Origin: Sorex araneus
Lineage: Eukaryota; Chordata; Mammalia; Eulipotyphla; Soricidae
Reading direction: 5' to 3'
Length of the DNA stretch: 64,000 nucleotides
NCBI RefSeq assembly: GCF_027595985.1
Contig: NC_073313.1
Location: 106,349,052 to 106,413,051, forward strand
Shown here in pieces: positions 52,183 through 63,824 of the stretch. The notes under the pieces were generated by a model, which worked only from the letters and a program-made list of their open reading frames with translations, was not told the DNA's origin and made no database searches. The position numbers and the translations under genes are program-made. How positions within the stretch are numbered: position 1 is the first letter of the stretch; each line of letters begins with the position of its first letter.

Positions 52183-53423
52183 GCCCTTTGGACCCGGCTG
52201 TGGAGCGAGCATGATGGAAGAGCCCAAGGAAGCGCCCTTGGACTCCAAGCAGCCCACTGAACTAATTCCAGCATGGGACCAGAGACCCCACGGTGCGCTG
52301 AAACAGTGGGAACCGGGCATCCCCCAATTCTTTTAACCTCTCTCTCTCTCAACTCCTCCCTCCTGAGCACAGCGCAGGATCCGCGGTTTTCCTGAGCGCA
52401 AAATGGAGACGCCGAGCCTCTCTCTAGGCTTCTCCATCTTATGAACACCATAAAAGGGTAAAAGTTTGTAGTGATGTTATTTCTGGTTGTACCTTCCCTG
52501 GACTTTATACAGAAATCCAAAACCGTGCGGCCGCTGCGGCGACCGCGCGACCTAATGTCATCTTAGCATCAGCAATATGTAATGGTTCCCTTTTTAATGG
52601 GTCGGACTTTTGTGGGAGATCCTAACAAGAATAGTAAGTCTGTTGCTGAAATATTGAAGGCAACCAAAGTGGTAGTCATCTCTCTAGACTGAACTAAGCT
52701 ATATCCCCATCCCGGCTGAGAAGAAATTTTCTTCTTTCTCGGGAAGAAACGCGGCGTGGCGTCAACTACAGTGTGATGTCCATTAAGCAAACAGACCTGG
52801 TGGCGTGGGAATGGGATATAAGGGGAAAAATTATGTACATGGAACAGTGGGACGCTGGTGGAATCTCGAGCCGGAGCCGATACCAGCGCAAGACCTTCTG
52901 TCCCAGAAACTGCTTGCAGACACCCTACTAGTCTATCAACTAAGCCAGAGCCCCACGCCTGCTGATGACGGGAAATAACCATCCTTTTCGGTTTTTTTTT
53001 CCCTTGTCAGGCAGCGTGGCGATTACTAAACAGGCGTGAACTCGGTGGCGCGGGGCAAGGGGGAAAAAGAAAAGTTATGTAACAAACAGCGGGACTTAAT
53101 ATCTCTATATTCTTAGCAGTGGAGAAATACCAAATGCCTCCTTGGCAATAGGACTGCTTTTCTTTTTGGGGGAAACCCCAACAACGGTAGTGAGTTGTGT
53201 ATTGAAACATGGAATGTAATCGAGATAAGGCATAAACGAAGTGAAACTTATCATGTACAAGGGTGGGGACTGGGGAGGTGGGAGGGGGCGGCAGGTATAC
53301 TGGGGGGGTTGGTGATGGAAGATGGGCACTGGTGAAGGGAAGGGTGTTTGAGAATTGTATAACCGACATAATCCTGAGAACTATGTAACCCTCCACATGG
53401 TGATTCAATAAAATTAAAAAAAA
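52183..53423 (+). mobile_element. Composite L1-tailed retroelement, longest copy, with TSD
   Basis: TSD AATTCATCATA is perfect over 11 bp (52172-52182 and 53424-53434). The 1.24-kb element starts GCCCTTTGGACCCGGCTGTG. Order: GC-rich 5' block; first X module (TTTATACAGAAATCCAAAAC, GCGGCCGCTGCGGCGACCGC, to GCTGAAATATTGAAGG); middle block GACTGAACTAAGCTATATCC and AACGCGGCGTGGCGTCAACT; a second related middle block with AACTAAGCCAGAGCCCCACG and GCAGCGTGGCGATTACTAAA; second X module (AGCAGTGGAGAAATACCAAA to GGAATGTAATCGAG); the L1-type end and A tail. Same architecture as 25229-26144 with an additional unit. No ORF conserved between copies. Confidence 0.88.
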
Positions 53424-53556
53424 AATTCATCATAATATCGATGTATTTACTTTCTTGCTGGATATCACTTTCATATGAGGGTGAGGGCAGTTGAAAAGTC
53501 ACGATAACTCAGCAATATTAGCAATTACCTTAGACCTTACATGTAAAAATATTTTA

Positions 53557-54244
53557 TTTATTTATTTTAATTTATTTTATTGAATCACCAAGTGGAAAGT
53601 TACAAAGTTCTCAGGCTTTTATCTCAGTTACACAATGCTCAAACACCCATCCCTTCATCAGTGCCCATATTCCACCACCAATAAAAACAAAAACAAAACA
53701 AACAAACAAACAAAAAAACAGTATACATCCCACCCCTCACCCCCAACCCACCCCGTACATGAGTGATAATTTCACTTCCTTTTCTCTTTACCTTGATTAC
53801 ATTCCAGATTTCAACACATAACTCACTATTGTTGTTAGAGTTTCAAAACAGACTCACTATTTTTGTTGGAATTTATCCCCTAAGAATACAGCTCTATTAA
53901 CAGGGAAATATTTGATAATAAGTTTTCCACTGATGAGAATGAAGAGATAAAATGTCGCTATAGCTACTGGATATAGCTACTGTGGCCGCGTGGTTTATAA
54001 TTTCTGTATTATAGTAATTAAGTCCGCGAAGATTTAAGTTTGAAAATGAATCATTTCCCTTCCTAAAACAGCATGTAGCCAAAGTTAGTTCACAGTCTCC
54101 ATACATGGGTGCAAGCACTTGCTGGAACCCCAATTCCTAAAGCTGTCTCTGGTTCCCGCTCGTTCCACATCCACCGGTTCTGCAGAGGCATGGGCACCCG
54201 GGCCAAAAACCCGGCTGGCCGCAGCCGAGCACCGGCCCCGACTC
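53557..54244 (-). mobile_element. Composite L1-tailed retroelement, antisense, with TSD
   Basis: TSD GTAAAAATATTTTA is perfect over 14 bp (53543-53556 and 54245-54258). On the minus strand: a distinct 5' block (GAGTCGGGGCCGGTGCTCGG, GCGGCCAGCCGGG), then TTCGCGGACTTAATTACTAT, AATACAGAAATTATAAACCA, CGCGGCCACAGTAGC, the X module with a partial internal duplication (TGAGTCTGTTTTGAAA then TGAGTTATGTGTTGAAA), and the L1-type end. An (ACAAA)n/(CAAA)n expansion (53686-53718) sits where the G-rich tract begins. The 5' block differs from the other copies. Confidence 0.8.
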
Positions 54245-54359
54245 GTAAAAATATTTTAAAATAATATTTTATTACTGGCATATTTTACAGTTGCTGGTGC
54301 AATAAAAAGCTAAGTTGACATAAATTCTTTATTATTTAAAAATTCTCTTTAAAATGTAC

Positions 54360-54500
54360 TGTGAAAGTCTAGAACTTATGTTTTGAATCCACAAGGCGCA
54401 GGTCCAATCTTGGACTCTACAACATTCCCCAAGAATTTCTGGAAGTGATTCCAGAGTTCCAAAGTTGTAGTGGCCCTAATCACTGTTAGATGTGGCCTCA
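54360..54500 (+). mobile_element. Possible old SINE
   Basis: GTTTTGAATCCACAAGGCGC, AGGTCCAATCTTGGACTC (B-box like) and ACATTCCCCAAGAATTTCTG resemble a diverged SINE. Weak. Confidence 0.3.
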
Positions 54501-54759
54501 AAACATAGAGAATATATCCTTATTTCTTCCCTAAAAGACAAATTACTCCTACTGCCTGGCACTTGGAATAACTACGCTTGTGTTCATCTCCCAGAATCCT
54601 CTGCTACCATCTCCCAGAATACCTCTTCTATTTCTGCATGGAATACTGCACAGTGACTATTCTGAGACTTCTTTTTGTTACTATTTGGATTTGGATATAA
54701 TTTATTCTTAGAACCCACAACTTCCTTTTTCCTTTAAGTTTTCTTTTTATGGGTAGTAC

Positions 54760-54905
54760 TGATGGTTGGGTCACAGTTGATAGTGTTAAGGGGTTATCCC
54801 TTGCTCTATACTCATTGTTCTCACCTGGCAATATTTGAGGGACTATGACTATGGATCCCTTTGAATGGAACCAGTGTCTGCCATGAGCAAGTCAAGTACA
54901 AATTC
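54760..54905 (-). mobile_element. Old A-tailed SINE
   Basis: GGTTGGGTCACAGTTGATAG, GGGGTTATCCCTTGCTCTAT, CACCTGGCAATATTTGAGGG and GAATGGAACCAGTGTCTGCC keep the antisense SINE order with many changes. Confidence 0.55.
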
Positions 54906-54929
54906 AGCTTCAACATTTCCTTGAAATTT

Positions 54930-56210
54930 CACTTTGTCAACCTACCCAAAAGTTCAAAACTTGATTTAGAAAAGATATTTTCACACCTAGCTTTATTGTG
55001 GCACTATTTAAACTAGCCAAAATCTGGGAACAACTAAAGTGTCCAAGGTCAGAAAATTAGATAAAGAAACGGTGGTACATTCCTGAATGGCCATGATCCC
55101 AGAGGCACACAGACCAATCTCAGAAACCAGCGGCTTTTGGCAGAAATGCATCTGGACTGAGCATTAAACTACGGCACCGTGCCACCCTGGGTGGGGAAAG
55201 GTATTTGTCCCTTCCGCCTTTTCTCCATGATAGCGCAGTGACTGCCACCTTTTCAGAGCCTATTGTACAGCCAGCTATGAGACTGCAGTGATATGACACA
55301 GGGGGCCTCATGGGATGGGGGAGTGGAACAGGCCCCTCTCCCCACCCCAATGAGGCCCTGAGTTGCCACCCACAAATGCGTCCTGGCTCCTGAGCAGCCA
55401 TGATCCCAGAGGCACACAAAACAATCTCAGAATCCAGCGGCTTTTGGCAGAAATCCCTCTGCACTTATTATTAAAATATCAGAAATCCAAGATGCTCTTC
55501 ATATCAGCAATAAAAAGCAAATTATCTAAAGAATCCTTTTCAGCAGGTCTTAATGTTGGGGAAATTTCAAATAATAATGGTGGATCTTTTGTCGAAATAT
55601 TGAATGTGATCAAAGTGGAGAGAGAGTAAGGTGGAAATCATCTGCCACATAGGCGGGGGGAGGGGTGGAATGGGGGTTATACTGGATTCTTGGTGCTGGA
55701 GGGTGTGTACTGGTGAGGGGATGGGTGTTTGATCATTGTATGACAGAGTCTTAGACTGGAAAGCTTTGCAACTGTTCTCACGATGATTCAATTAAAAAAT
55801 AAATTAATTTAAAAATGAAACCGTGGTACATAAACACAACAAAATACTACTAAGCTATAGGAAAAATTAAAATCATGAAATAAAGAACTATGACACATGG
55901 GTGGATCTGGAGAGTATCATCCTGAGTGAACTCAGTCAGAAGGACAGATACAGATTATGGGGCTCATGGAGAAATAGATAAGGGATATGAAGAGCCAGAA
56001 AAGAGTAATAACAAATGCACAAAGGCAACAGAAATGAGAACTTGTCCTCATTAGGAATCTTGTTATTGGGGTGGTAAGGGTAGGTAAAGGACCCTGGGAC
56101 TACGGTGGAGGGTAGTGAATACCTTGTGGAGGGTATGCAGATGGAATAGTTTATTCATAAAATCTTACTAAAAATGATTTGTAAAACATGGTACCCAGAA
56201 TAAGAAACAT
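54930..56210 (+). mobile_element. Old L1 3' end, split by a composite element
   Basis: Left part 54930-55080: TTGTGGCACTATTTAAACTA, GGGAACAACTAAAGTGTCCA, GAAACGGTGGTACAT. Right part 55833-56210: AAACACAACAAAATACTACT, GGGTGGATCTGGAGAGTATC, GAGTGAACTCAGTCAGAAGG, then an old 3' UTR. Rejoining gives continuous ORF2 C-terminal order. Confidence 0.82.
55081..55817 (+). mobile_element. Composite L1-tailed retroelement, 5' truncated, with TSD
   Basis: TSD GAAACGGTGGTACAT (55066-55080) and GAAACCGTGGTACAT (55818-55832), one mismatch in 15. It starts inside the repeated unit of 13275-14457: TGGCCATGATCCCAGAGGCA at 55088, and again CAGCCATGATCCCAGAGGCA at about 55396, a period of about 308 bp. The GTCTTAATGTTGGGGAAATT module and the L1-type end (GTGTACTGGTGAGGGGATGG, GATGATTCAATTAAAAAATA) follow. 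It shows the duplicated unit is a feature of the source, not of one copy. Confidence 0.9.
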
Positions 56211-57093
56211 TTTTAAAAATGTGTTTCACACCTATTGAATATTCTACTATGACAATTTATACACTCTCGTATTTCAACTTGACCAAGTTACTAAAATACA
56301 TTTTTAATATTATCTCTCCTTGCATCAACTACTGTAAGAGGAGAAGTTAAATCTTCAACTATGTTAGTGGTTTTATATTGCAGCTATTGAAATTATTTTT
56401 AAAATATGCTATTGTTAGCACAGACTGTTAGGAGTGTTATATATTTATAATGAATAAATTTTCTGCCATTAAGACATAAGTTGATTTTTTATATTTAAAA
56501 TATTTCTTTTCTAAATGACATGTATACAGGACATTTAAAAACAATTCTGAAATTTATGCATTTCAGTTGAGTTACTTATTTATATTTAATGCTGTATTGA
56601 TATAGTTGTGTCTAGATGTAATATTTTGCTGTTTTATAATATCTCCTAGCTTACTACTTTCTTCCTTCTTTCCTTTCTTCTATTAATTAATCAAACAATA
56701 TGCTAGTACTTTCATTTATAACCACAACTTGTATTATATCTATAAATTTTAATTAGATTTAAACGGTTATTCTAGTGTTTATAAGAGAAACTCAATTTAT
56801 CATAGTTTTCCACAAATTGTATTAGTTTGCAAAAGGTATAAAAACCATCAGTATAATTCCATTTTACCCAACTAATACTTGGTGCTATTATTCTCATGTT
56901 TCTTGTGCTTATTTAGAGACACTTAATATAATATTTTACATTAACTGATATGTTTACAACTTCTGGTGCTACTACATACTTCATGTACATTCAGGCTTCT
57001 GCATAGGGTCATTTATTTTCACTCTGAAAATATTCCTTTTGTTATCCTTGTGGTAAAATTTGTTGTCAAAATAATATTATCACTGAGTCATCT
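56211..57093. other. No recognised feature
   Basis: Very AT-rich, nothing supportable. Confidence 0.4.
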
Positions 57094-57107
57094 TAAAATT
57101 CTTCATT

Positions 57108-57663
57108 TATAAGTAAATTTTCTTATAAATGGATAGACATGGAGAATATCATGTTAAATGAAATTAGCCAGAAAGAGAGGGACAGACATAGAAGAGCTGC
57201 ACTCATTGTGGAGTATAGAATAACATAAGATGAGACTGACACCAAGGAAAGTAGATTCAAGGGCCAGGAGGATTGCCCCATAGCTGGATGCCTGCTTCAT
57301 GAGCGGAGGGGAGAAGGAAGATGGAATAGAGAAGAAATCACTAAGAAAATGATGGCTGGAAGAATCAGTCAGGATGGGAAATGTGTGCCAAAAGTAGATA
57401 ATGGACCAAACATGATGACCTCTCAGTGTCTGTGTTGCAAGCCATAATGCCTCCAAATAGAGAGAGAGTATGGGGAATATTGTCTGCCATGGAGACAGGG
57501 GGAGGGTGGGAAAGGGAGTATATACCGGAGATGTTGTAGGATATGTTGTAGGTGGGGAATGTGCACTGGTGAAGGTATGGGTGTTTGATCATTGTGTGAC
57601 TGTAATCCTAACATGAAAGCTTGTAACCATCTCATGGTGTTTCAATTAAAAACATAAAAAAGA
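57108..57663 (+). mobile_element. 5'-truncated L1 3' end, with TSD
   Basis: TSD TAAAATTCTTCATT (57094-57107) and TAAAATTCTTTATT (57664-57677), one mismatch. It enters at YKWIDMENIMLNEISQKERD, passes GTGGAGTATAGAATAACATA, GAGAGAGAGTATGGGGAATA and TCTCATGGTGTTTCAATTAA. The 3' UTR matches that at 45960-46400. Confidence 0.9.
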
Positions 57664-57847
57664 TAAAATTCTTTATTATGCCTTGTTTGTTGTCCAGTTA
57701 TGTGGTAGGAACTATTATAAAATCCCTTTAATTCAGGTTTGCTGGCCTTCGTTTATTCCATCAAAAACAGTATAGCTACTATTACAAAACAATTTTTCAG
57801 TTGTAATTGAAGTTGCTAATCAGTTTGTTTTTAAGATACCTGGTGGG

Positions 57848-58777
57848 AAAAACTGGCCCACATCCAAAAGAACAAAAGAAACTGGTGTTGTCGGGGATGT
57901 GGGGAGAAAGAAAGTGACTCTCCTTCACTGCTGGTGGGAATACCGACTGGTTCAGCCCTTTTGGAAAACAATATAGACGGTTCTCAAAAAATGAGAAACT
58001 GAGCTCCCATTTGACCCAGCAATACCACTCCTGGGAATATATCATGGAGAGGCAAAAAGGTATAGTAGAAATGACATCTGCATTTCTATGTTCATTGCAG
58101 CACTGTTTACAATAGCCACAATCTTGGAAAAACAGAGTGCCCAAAAACAGATGATTGGCTAAAGAAATTTTTGTACATATACACAATGGAATACTATGCA
58201 GCTGTTAGAAATGATGAAGTCATAAAATTTGCATATAAGTTGATCAACATGGAAAGTATCATATTAAGTGAAATGAGTCAGAAAGAGAGAGACAGACATA
58301 GAAAGATCGCATTCATCTGTGGAATATATAGTAACAGAGTGGGAGATTAACACCCAAGAGTAGTAGAGATAAGGACCAGGAGGTCTGCCCCACAGCTTGG
58401 AAACTGGCCTCACATGCTAGCTGAGATAGAGAAGGGAACACCAAGTAGAGGATGTTGGGAGGACCCACTCAGGTTTAAAGCTGCGTGCCGAAAGTAGACC
58501 ATAGACCGAACATGAAAGCCACTTCTATTACTTCTATTGCAAACTACAATACCCAAAAGGATAGAGAACAAAAGGGAATGCCCTGCCACAGAGGCAGGGT
58601 GGGGCAGTGGGGGATATGGTGGAGATGGTGGGAAGGGATCCTGCAATCATTGGTGGAGAAGAATGGGCACTAGTGGAGGGATGGGTAAATGATCACTGTA
58701 TGACTGAGATGCAAACACGAAAGTTCATAAGTTTGTAACTGTACCTCATGGTGATTCACTAATGAAATTTTTTTAAA
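57848..58777 (+). mobile_element. 5'-truncated L1, type A 3' UTR, with TSD
   Basis: TSD AAGATACCTGGTGGG (57833-57847) and AAGACACCTGGTGGG (58778-58792), one mismatch in 15. ORF2 C-terminus from the HIQKNKRNWCCRGCGEKESD block to ATCTGTGGAATATA, then the type A 3' UTR and the end GTGATTCACTAATGAAATTT. Confidence 0.93.
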
Positions 58778-58792
58778 AAGACACCTGGTGGG

Positions 58793-59744
58793 GCTGACCT
58801 AACAACATCAGATATTCTAAAGCAGAAGTTTTTCTTTGGCTGTTGGAAGAAATGTGAGAACAAATATTTTAAATGTGGGAAGATTTCTAAGTGAGAGAGT
58901 TTATTGAGGAACTAAAACTAAACTTGGATAGCTGAGAGTTGTCCACAGAAGAAAATTAAAAAAAGAGATAGAGAAAAAATGAAAGGGTTTCCAGTTTTTA
59001 AACTTCAAGGAATTTATTCTGCAAATATATTAGTTTTTCAGTCATATTTTTCACCAAACTGAAGATTAGTTTATTTATCTTTATTTCAGTCTCAGGGTAC
59101 TCTGAGTGCAGAACATATCTTCTATGCTCTGTATAACACCTACAGAAACTGTAGAGTAATAGTTAATACTATGTTATGTCAGTAAGTCTGAGGTAATTTT
59201 ATATGCAACTATAAATAAATAATACAAATTATTATTTAAACTTATTAAAATTCTCAGATCTTCAGTTTGCCATATCAGTTTCATAAAACAGAAATATTCA
59301 TATTACCCACAATATCATAAAGACATAGAATAATTCCAGGGATTCAGAAAATTCCTTTAAGTCTTTATTGTGAACCCCACCAACAACAAGAAGCAAAATA
59401 TCTTTTATCAAAATTGCTGATTATATGCTATGGAATTCTACCCTAATAAAATAATTTGACAAGTACTTTGTGATTTTTTACTTCTTTCAGTAAATTGCCT
59501 ATAAGTAGAATTGCATTTGTATATGCAAACTATGTATTTAACTCTATAAAAATACTTAACAGTTTTATTACATACCATTTTTTCCTCAGTAAAAATGTAT
59601 AAAAGTTCAAGGTATACTCCTTTACTTTTGTTAAAGTATAAATTAAACTGTTTTCTATTTCACAAAAATTGAAACTATACAAACCTTGCATAAAAATTGA
59701 AAAAATAAAGTAAAAATAATCCAAAAATTCTACTTCAAGGTCTT
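58793..59744. other. No recognised feature
   Basis: AT-rich sequence, nothing supportable. Confidence 0.4.
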
Positions 59745-60250
59745 CATCTGAATAACACAAAAACACTAATTCAAAAATACATATGCAGAGCTATATTCAT
59801 TACAGAAATATTCAAGCCCTGGAACCAATCCAGTTGCCCAAATACATATGAATAGATAAATAACTTGTGGTATATAAGCACAATGGTATACTATTCAGCT
59901 ATAAGGAAAGATGAAATCTTGCCATTTGCTATATGGATGTGCACAGTTAGATGATATATGACTAGACGGATGTAACACAGAGAAAGTAAGTTAGAAAGAG
60001 AAGTGCACATACTGGATGATTTCACTCATGCACTAGTTAAAGAAATAGAGCATGGGTAGAAACAATGTCCAATGTTGGGGAGAACTATTCTTTAAGCACA
60101 GAATTGAGGTTAACAAGTATGTGGGAAAATGGAAGGTGGGAAGGGCCATATGGTCAGTTATGGAAAATATTGGCACTTAGATGGTGGATATGGTTTATTG
60201 GTAACATATTTTATAAACATTTTCATTATTGAAAATCATTGTTAACTCAA
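59745..60250 (+). mobile_element. Old L1 3' end, sense
   Basis: CAAAAATACATATGCAGAGC, AATCCAGTTGCCCAAATACA, TGGTATACTATTCAGCTATA and GGATGATTTCACTCATGCAC are ORF2 C-terminal and 3' UTR landmarks of older L1. Confidence 0.75.
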
Positions 60251-60374
60251 TTTAAGAAATGACAAGAATTTTCAAAAGATTTCTGCCTACTTCATATCAT
60301 TGATGTCACTCTCACAATCATTTTTTTATTTCTCTGTATCTTTCTCTTTTACTTTCTTATTTTATGCAACATAC

Positions 60375-60894
60375 TGTGGGGCCTTACCCACTACTGCCAA
60401 AGAAAATAAGTATTATTCTGCATAGCATAAGCACCACCATTTCAAGTGGGAATCATTCTGTACCCAGTGGCTTGCTTAGCGGAAAATTTGTATGGCCATG
60501 ACCATAGCCTTGAGGCATATCTCAGGATTACGGAGTTATCTCTGCTCTCTGACGCAGAGCAGGATGTAGAAACCTGAAGTCGTCCAGTCCTTGGAAAGAG
60601 ATGATATCTGAAGCTCCAGATGTTAACAACCAATAGGAGTTTGACACTGTATTTGCCCAATACAAGCCAGCTGGATGCATCCAATCAAGTAAAAGGTCAT
60701 CAGAAGTTATCTAGACCACCAAGAATTGGGCAAATTGCAGAAATCAGGAAAAAAAGTGATGTGAGAATAAAGGAGAAGTTCACCTTCCTACTAGAGGGGA
60801 CAGCCTTGAATGGTCAGCCTTATCAACTTTCTCAGCTTTCTGAACTCAACACTTGCTTGACTTGTGCCAAATAAAATTTCATACTACAATAACA
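60375..60894 (+). mobile_element. Possible solo LTR
   Basis: The block begins TGTGGGGCCTTACCCACTAC and ends TTTCATACTACAATAACA, with GTGCCAAATAAAATTTC as polyadenylation signal about 25 bases before the end and a GCTCTCTGACGCAGAGCAG hairpin in the middle. It sits between an old sense L1 and an old antisense L1. No TSD seen, so this is an LTR by overall shape only. Confidence 0.35.
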
Positions 60895-60904
60895 ATGGTT
60901 TATA

Positions 60905-62100
60905 ATATTATAAATGGTATCTACTTTCCTCCACTTTTATCCCAGTATCATCCCCTCCTATTTTGCCCATCCTACTCTGGTTAGCTTCCTACTGAAGTCT
61001 AGTTATTAGTTTCTGTTGCTTTTGGGCCCCTATTATTCTCCTGCTATTTATTTCTATTCCACATATTGAAATAGATCATTCCATGTCTATCCCTATCCTT
61101 GTGATTAAATTCACTAAGCATGATACTCTGCTATGCCATCCCCGGAGCATCAAATTGCATAATTTCATTTTTTATTAAAGCCTAGTAGTATTGCATTGTG
61201 TATAAATACCATATATTTCTGTTATTAGTCATCTGTTTTAAGACACTTGTGCCATTTCCAAATTTTGGCTATTTTGAATAGGGTTGTAATAAACATAATA
61301 GTGCTAATGCCTTATGAAAATAGTTTTTGGGCTCTTGTTGTATATACTATGAAGTGGAATTATGGGATGATTTTAAAAACAAAACTGTAGTTTTGTGAAA
61401 CATGTCCATACTGTTTTCCATTCAGGCTGAGCCAGTCAATATTTTGATCAACAAATAGTAAATGATGGCCCCCCTTTCACCACAGCAACACCAACAGTGG
61501 TTGTTTTTATTCTTTGTAATAAACACCAGTTTCACTTGTGTGAGATGAAATTTTATTGTTATTTTGATTCTTGTTTCTCTAATGGTAGGTGATGCAAAGA
61601 CTTTTTATATACTTTTGGTCTTCTTTGAATAATTGTCTGGTCACCTCTTCCCCACACTTTTGATGGGGTTTGTTGTCTTTACTTATAAAGTTTTAACAGT
61701 GCTTTATATATATAGGATCCCGACCATTTAGCTGATCAGTAGAAAAAAATTCTCACTCTTTGTGGGGTGTGTTTTTATTCTGAAAATGAATTTCTGTGGT
61801 GAAGAGACTTCTTAGTTCTCTGTGTATCCATTTGTTTTTGTTTGATTTAATTTGCTTGGCCAATTGCCAATGGCATTGAAAAATCATTAAAGATACCTCT
61901 AGATTCAATACCATGAAGTGGTCTGCCTCTGTTTTCCTCAACATAAATTATGTTTGGGTTTGATATCAAAGTGTTCAATCAATTTTTATTTGACTATTAT
62001 AAATGGTTTTAGAAAGTGATCTGATTCAGCTTTTTGCATTGGTGCCTTCTAACACCATTTGTTGGAGAGACTTCACTTGCTTTGCTTCGTACATATTTTA
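60905..62100 (-). mobile_element. Old antisense L1, 3' UTR and ORF2 C-terminus
   Basis: GGTATCTACTTTCCTCCACT, TTTCTATTCCACATATTGAA, GTCATCTGTTTTAAGACACT, ACTGTTTTCCATTCAGGCTG and TTTGTTGGAGAGACTTCACT run in antisense order from 3' UTR into ORF2. Confidence 0.78.
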
Positions 62101-62708
62101 AATTTTTATTTTTAATTGAAACACTTTGATTTAAAAAGTTATTGATAATTGAGTTTTGGGCATATTACATTTCAACACCAACACCACCATCACTGTTGAC
62201 TTCCTTTCATCAGTGTTCTCATATCCCCTCTTCATCCTAACTCCCACCCCAACCCCACCTGTCAACTTTACAGACATATTACCGTGTTTCAGTGGTTGCA
62301 GCTTAAATATCATGTTTTCAGTTTTGTTGAGTCCGTGTTTTGAATGTTTGGTTATACCACTCATCCATATCCCTGGTATAACTGAAACCCTGGTGCCTGG
62401 TCCCATTTTCTTTGTATTCCCTTGATTTCTTTCTTTCTCTCTCATTCTCATCACTAAACACTGGATAAAAGGTGATATAGGCATCCTCCTTTTTACTCCA
62501 ATACATTTCCTCATCCACTATTCTATACAACACAGATAAGTGAGTTCATCCTGTGTTTGTATTCTTCCAAATTACTTCACTCTCCATGATAATTTCTAGT
62601 TCCCAACAGGTTGCGGAAAATTGCATGCTTTCATCGTTCCTTGGAGCTGCCAAGTACTCTATTGTGTATATATACATCTTCATAAACCATTAATTTGTCA
62701 TTGGAGCC
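62101..62708 (-). mobile_element. Old antisense L1 3' UTR and ORF2 tail
   Basis: TTTTTAATTGAAACACTTTG, CATTTCAACACCAACACCAC, CACTCATCCATATCCCTGGT, CTCCATGATAATTTCTAGTT and TCCTTGGAGCTGCCAAGTAC parallel 15655-16200. A second insertion lying directly against the L1 at 60905-62100. Confidence 0.75.
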
Positions 62709-62984
62709 CATGAAACATGAGGTATTTAAGCTCAGGGCCAAAGCACACTCCCTACCCCAGCCCCCACAGTCAAATATCCTATCAATGGGAGGAGTGGATA
62801 GTGAGGGTGCTCAAATGTGGGTGGGGGGACTCCCGTGTACCCACTCACTGGCTTTTATTTCCTCTGGAGTTGGACCAAATAGAGCCTGGCATGCTTTCTG
62901 TATTCTAAGAAACCTCTGCCTGCCAAAAGTTTGAAAAGTTATGCTTTATATTATTTTAGTATTGTATACTTTTAGGCTGTGGTT
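62709..62984. other. Unassigned, moderately GC-rich insert in old L1
   Basis: Between two blocks of antisense L1. CTACCCCAGCCCCCACAGTC and TCAAATGTGGGTGGGGGGAC are unlike the flanks. I cannot name it. Confidence 0.35.
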
Positions 62985-63470
62985 GGGCCTATTATCCACA
63001 CGGAAAAATATTGTGTGATATGAGGTAGTAATCTAGGGATTTATTCTATATGCATACCTAGTTATTACAGCAACATTGGTTGAAGATATTTTATTTTTTC
63101 CCAGTGAAGTGCTTTATTACTTTGTAGAACTCATATTTGTGGGTCTATTTCTAGATAATATTTTTTGTCAGTTCTCTTTAAAATACTATTTCAAACACCA
63201 GGCATTTTATTGGTTATTGGCTTTCTATAGAGTCATTTTTGTCTTTGAGGGAACAACACCAAGCAGTGAACAGGACTTATCCCTGAATCTGCCCTCATGG
63301 ATCATTCTCCAGTTCTATAAAATCTTTTTAAACACTGTGTTTTGAAATCACATAATTTTGAATTCTTCAGCTTAGTTCTTTTTAAATATTTTGGACTATT
63401 TTAGATCCTTGGTATTGCCATGAATTTTAAAATGATTGTGTAGGTTCCTAAAAAAATAGGAAAAAGAGCT
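62985..63470 (-). mobile_element. Old antisense L1 ORF2, interrupted by a SINE fragment
   Basis: GATATGAGGTAGTAATCTAG, TTATTACAGCAACATTGGTT, TGTGGGTCTATTTCTAGATA on the left and TTTGAATTCTTCAGCTTAGT, CCATGAATTTTAAAATGATT on the right of 63235-63312 are antisense ORF2 blocks. Confidence 0.65.
63235..63312 (-). mobile_element. Old SINE fragment
   Basis: GAACAACACCAAGCAGTGAA, CAGGACTTATCCCTGAATCT and GCCCTCATGGATC resemble the body of the A-tailed SINE in antisense. Confidence 0.45.
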
Positions 63471-63545
63471 CTTTCCAGATTTCATCAAATAATTACCATT
63501 GTCCTGTAGAAATTTCTGCAATAACAAAAATGCTTTATATGTGTA

Positions 63546-63815
63546 GCACTGTAGCACTGTAGCACTGTTGTAGCACTGTTGTCCCATTGTTCATCGATTT
63601 GCTCAAGCGGATACCATTAACGTCTCCATTGTGATACTTGTTGTTACTGTTTTGGGCATATTGAATATGCCTTTGGTAACTTGCTAGGCTCTGCTGTGCA
63701 GGTAGGATACTCTTGGTAGCTTGCTGAGCTCTTCTAGAGGGATGGAGGAATCGAACCCAGGTCAGCTGCGTGCAAGGCAAACACCCTACCTGCTGTGCTA
63801 TCGCTCTAGTCCTTC
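63546..63815 (-). mobile_element. RTE-tailed SINE, full length, with TSD
   Basis: TSD ATATGTGTA is perfect over 9 bp (63537-63545 and 63816-63824). On the minus strand: GGACTAGAGCGATAGCACAG, GCCTTGCACGCAGCTGACCT, B box GGGTTCGATTCC, GGTAACAACAAG-like linker, GGAGACGTTAATGGTATCCG, CTTGAGCAAATCGATGAACA and a terminal array of AGTGCTACA units (63546-63580). The tandem-repeat tail replaces poly(A). Confidence 0.93.
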
Positions 63816-63824
63816 ATATGTGTA

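Noticed and set aside
63546..63580. CRISPR-like array of repeated AGTGCTACA
   Set aside because: It is the short tandem-repeat tail of an RTE-type SINE, too short and without spacers.
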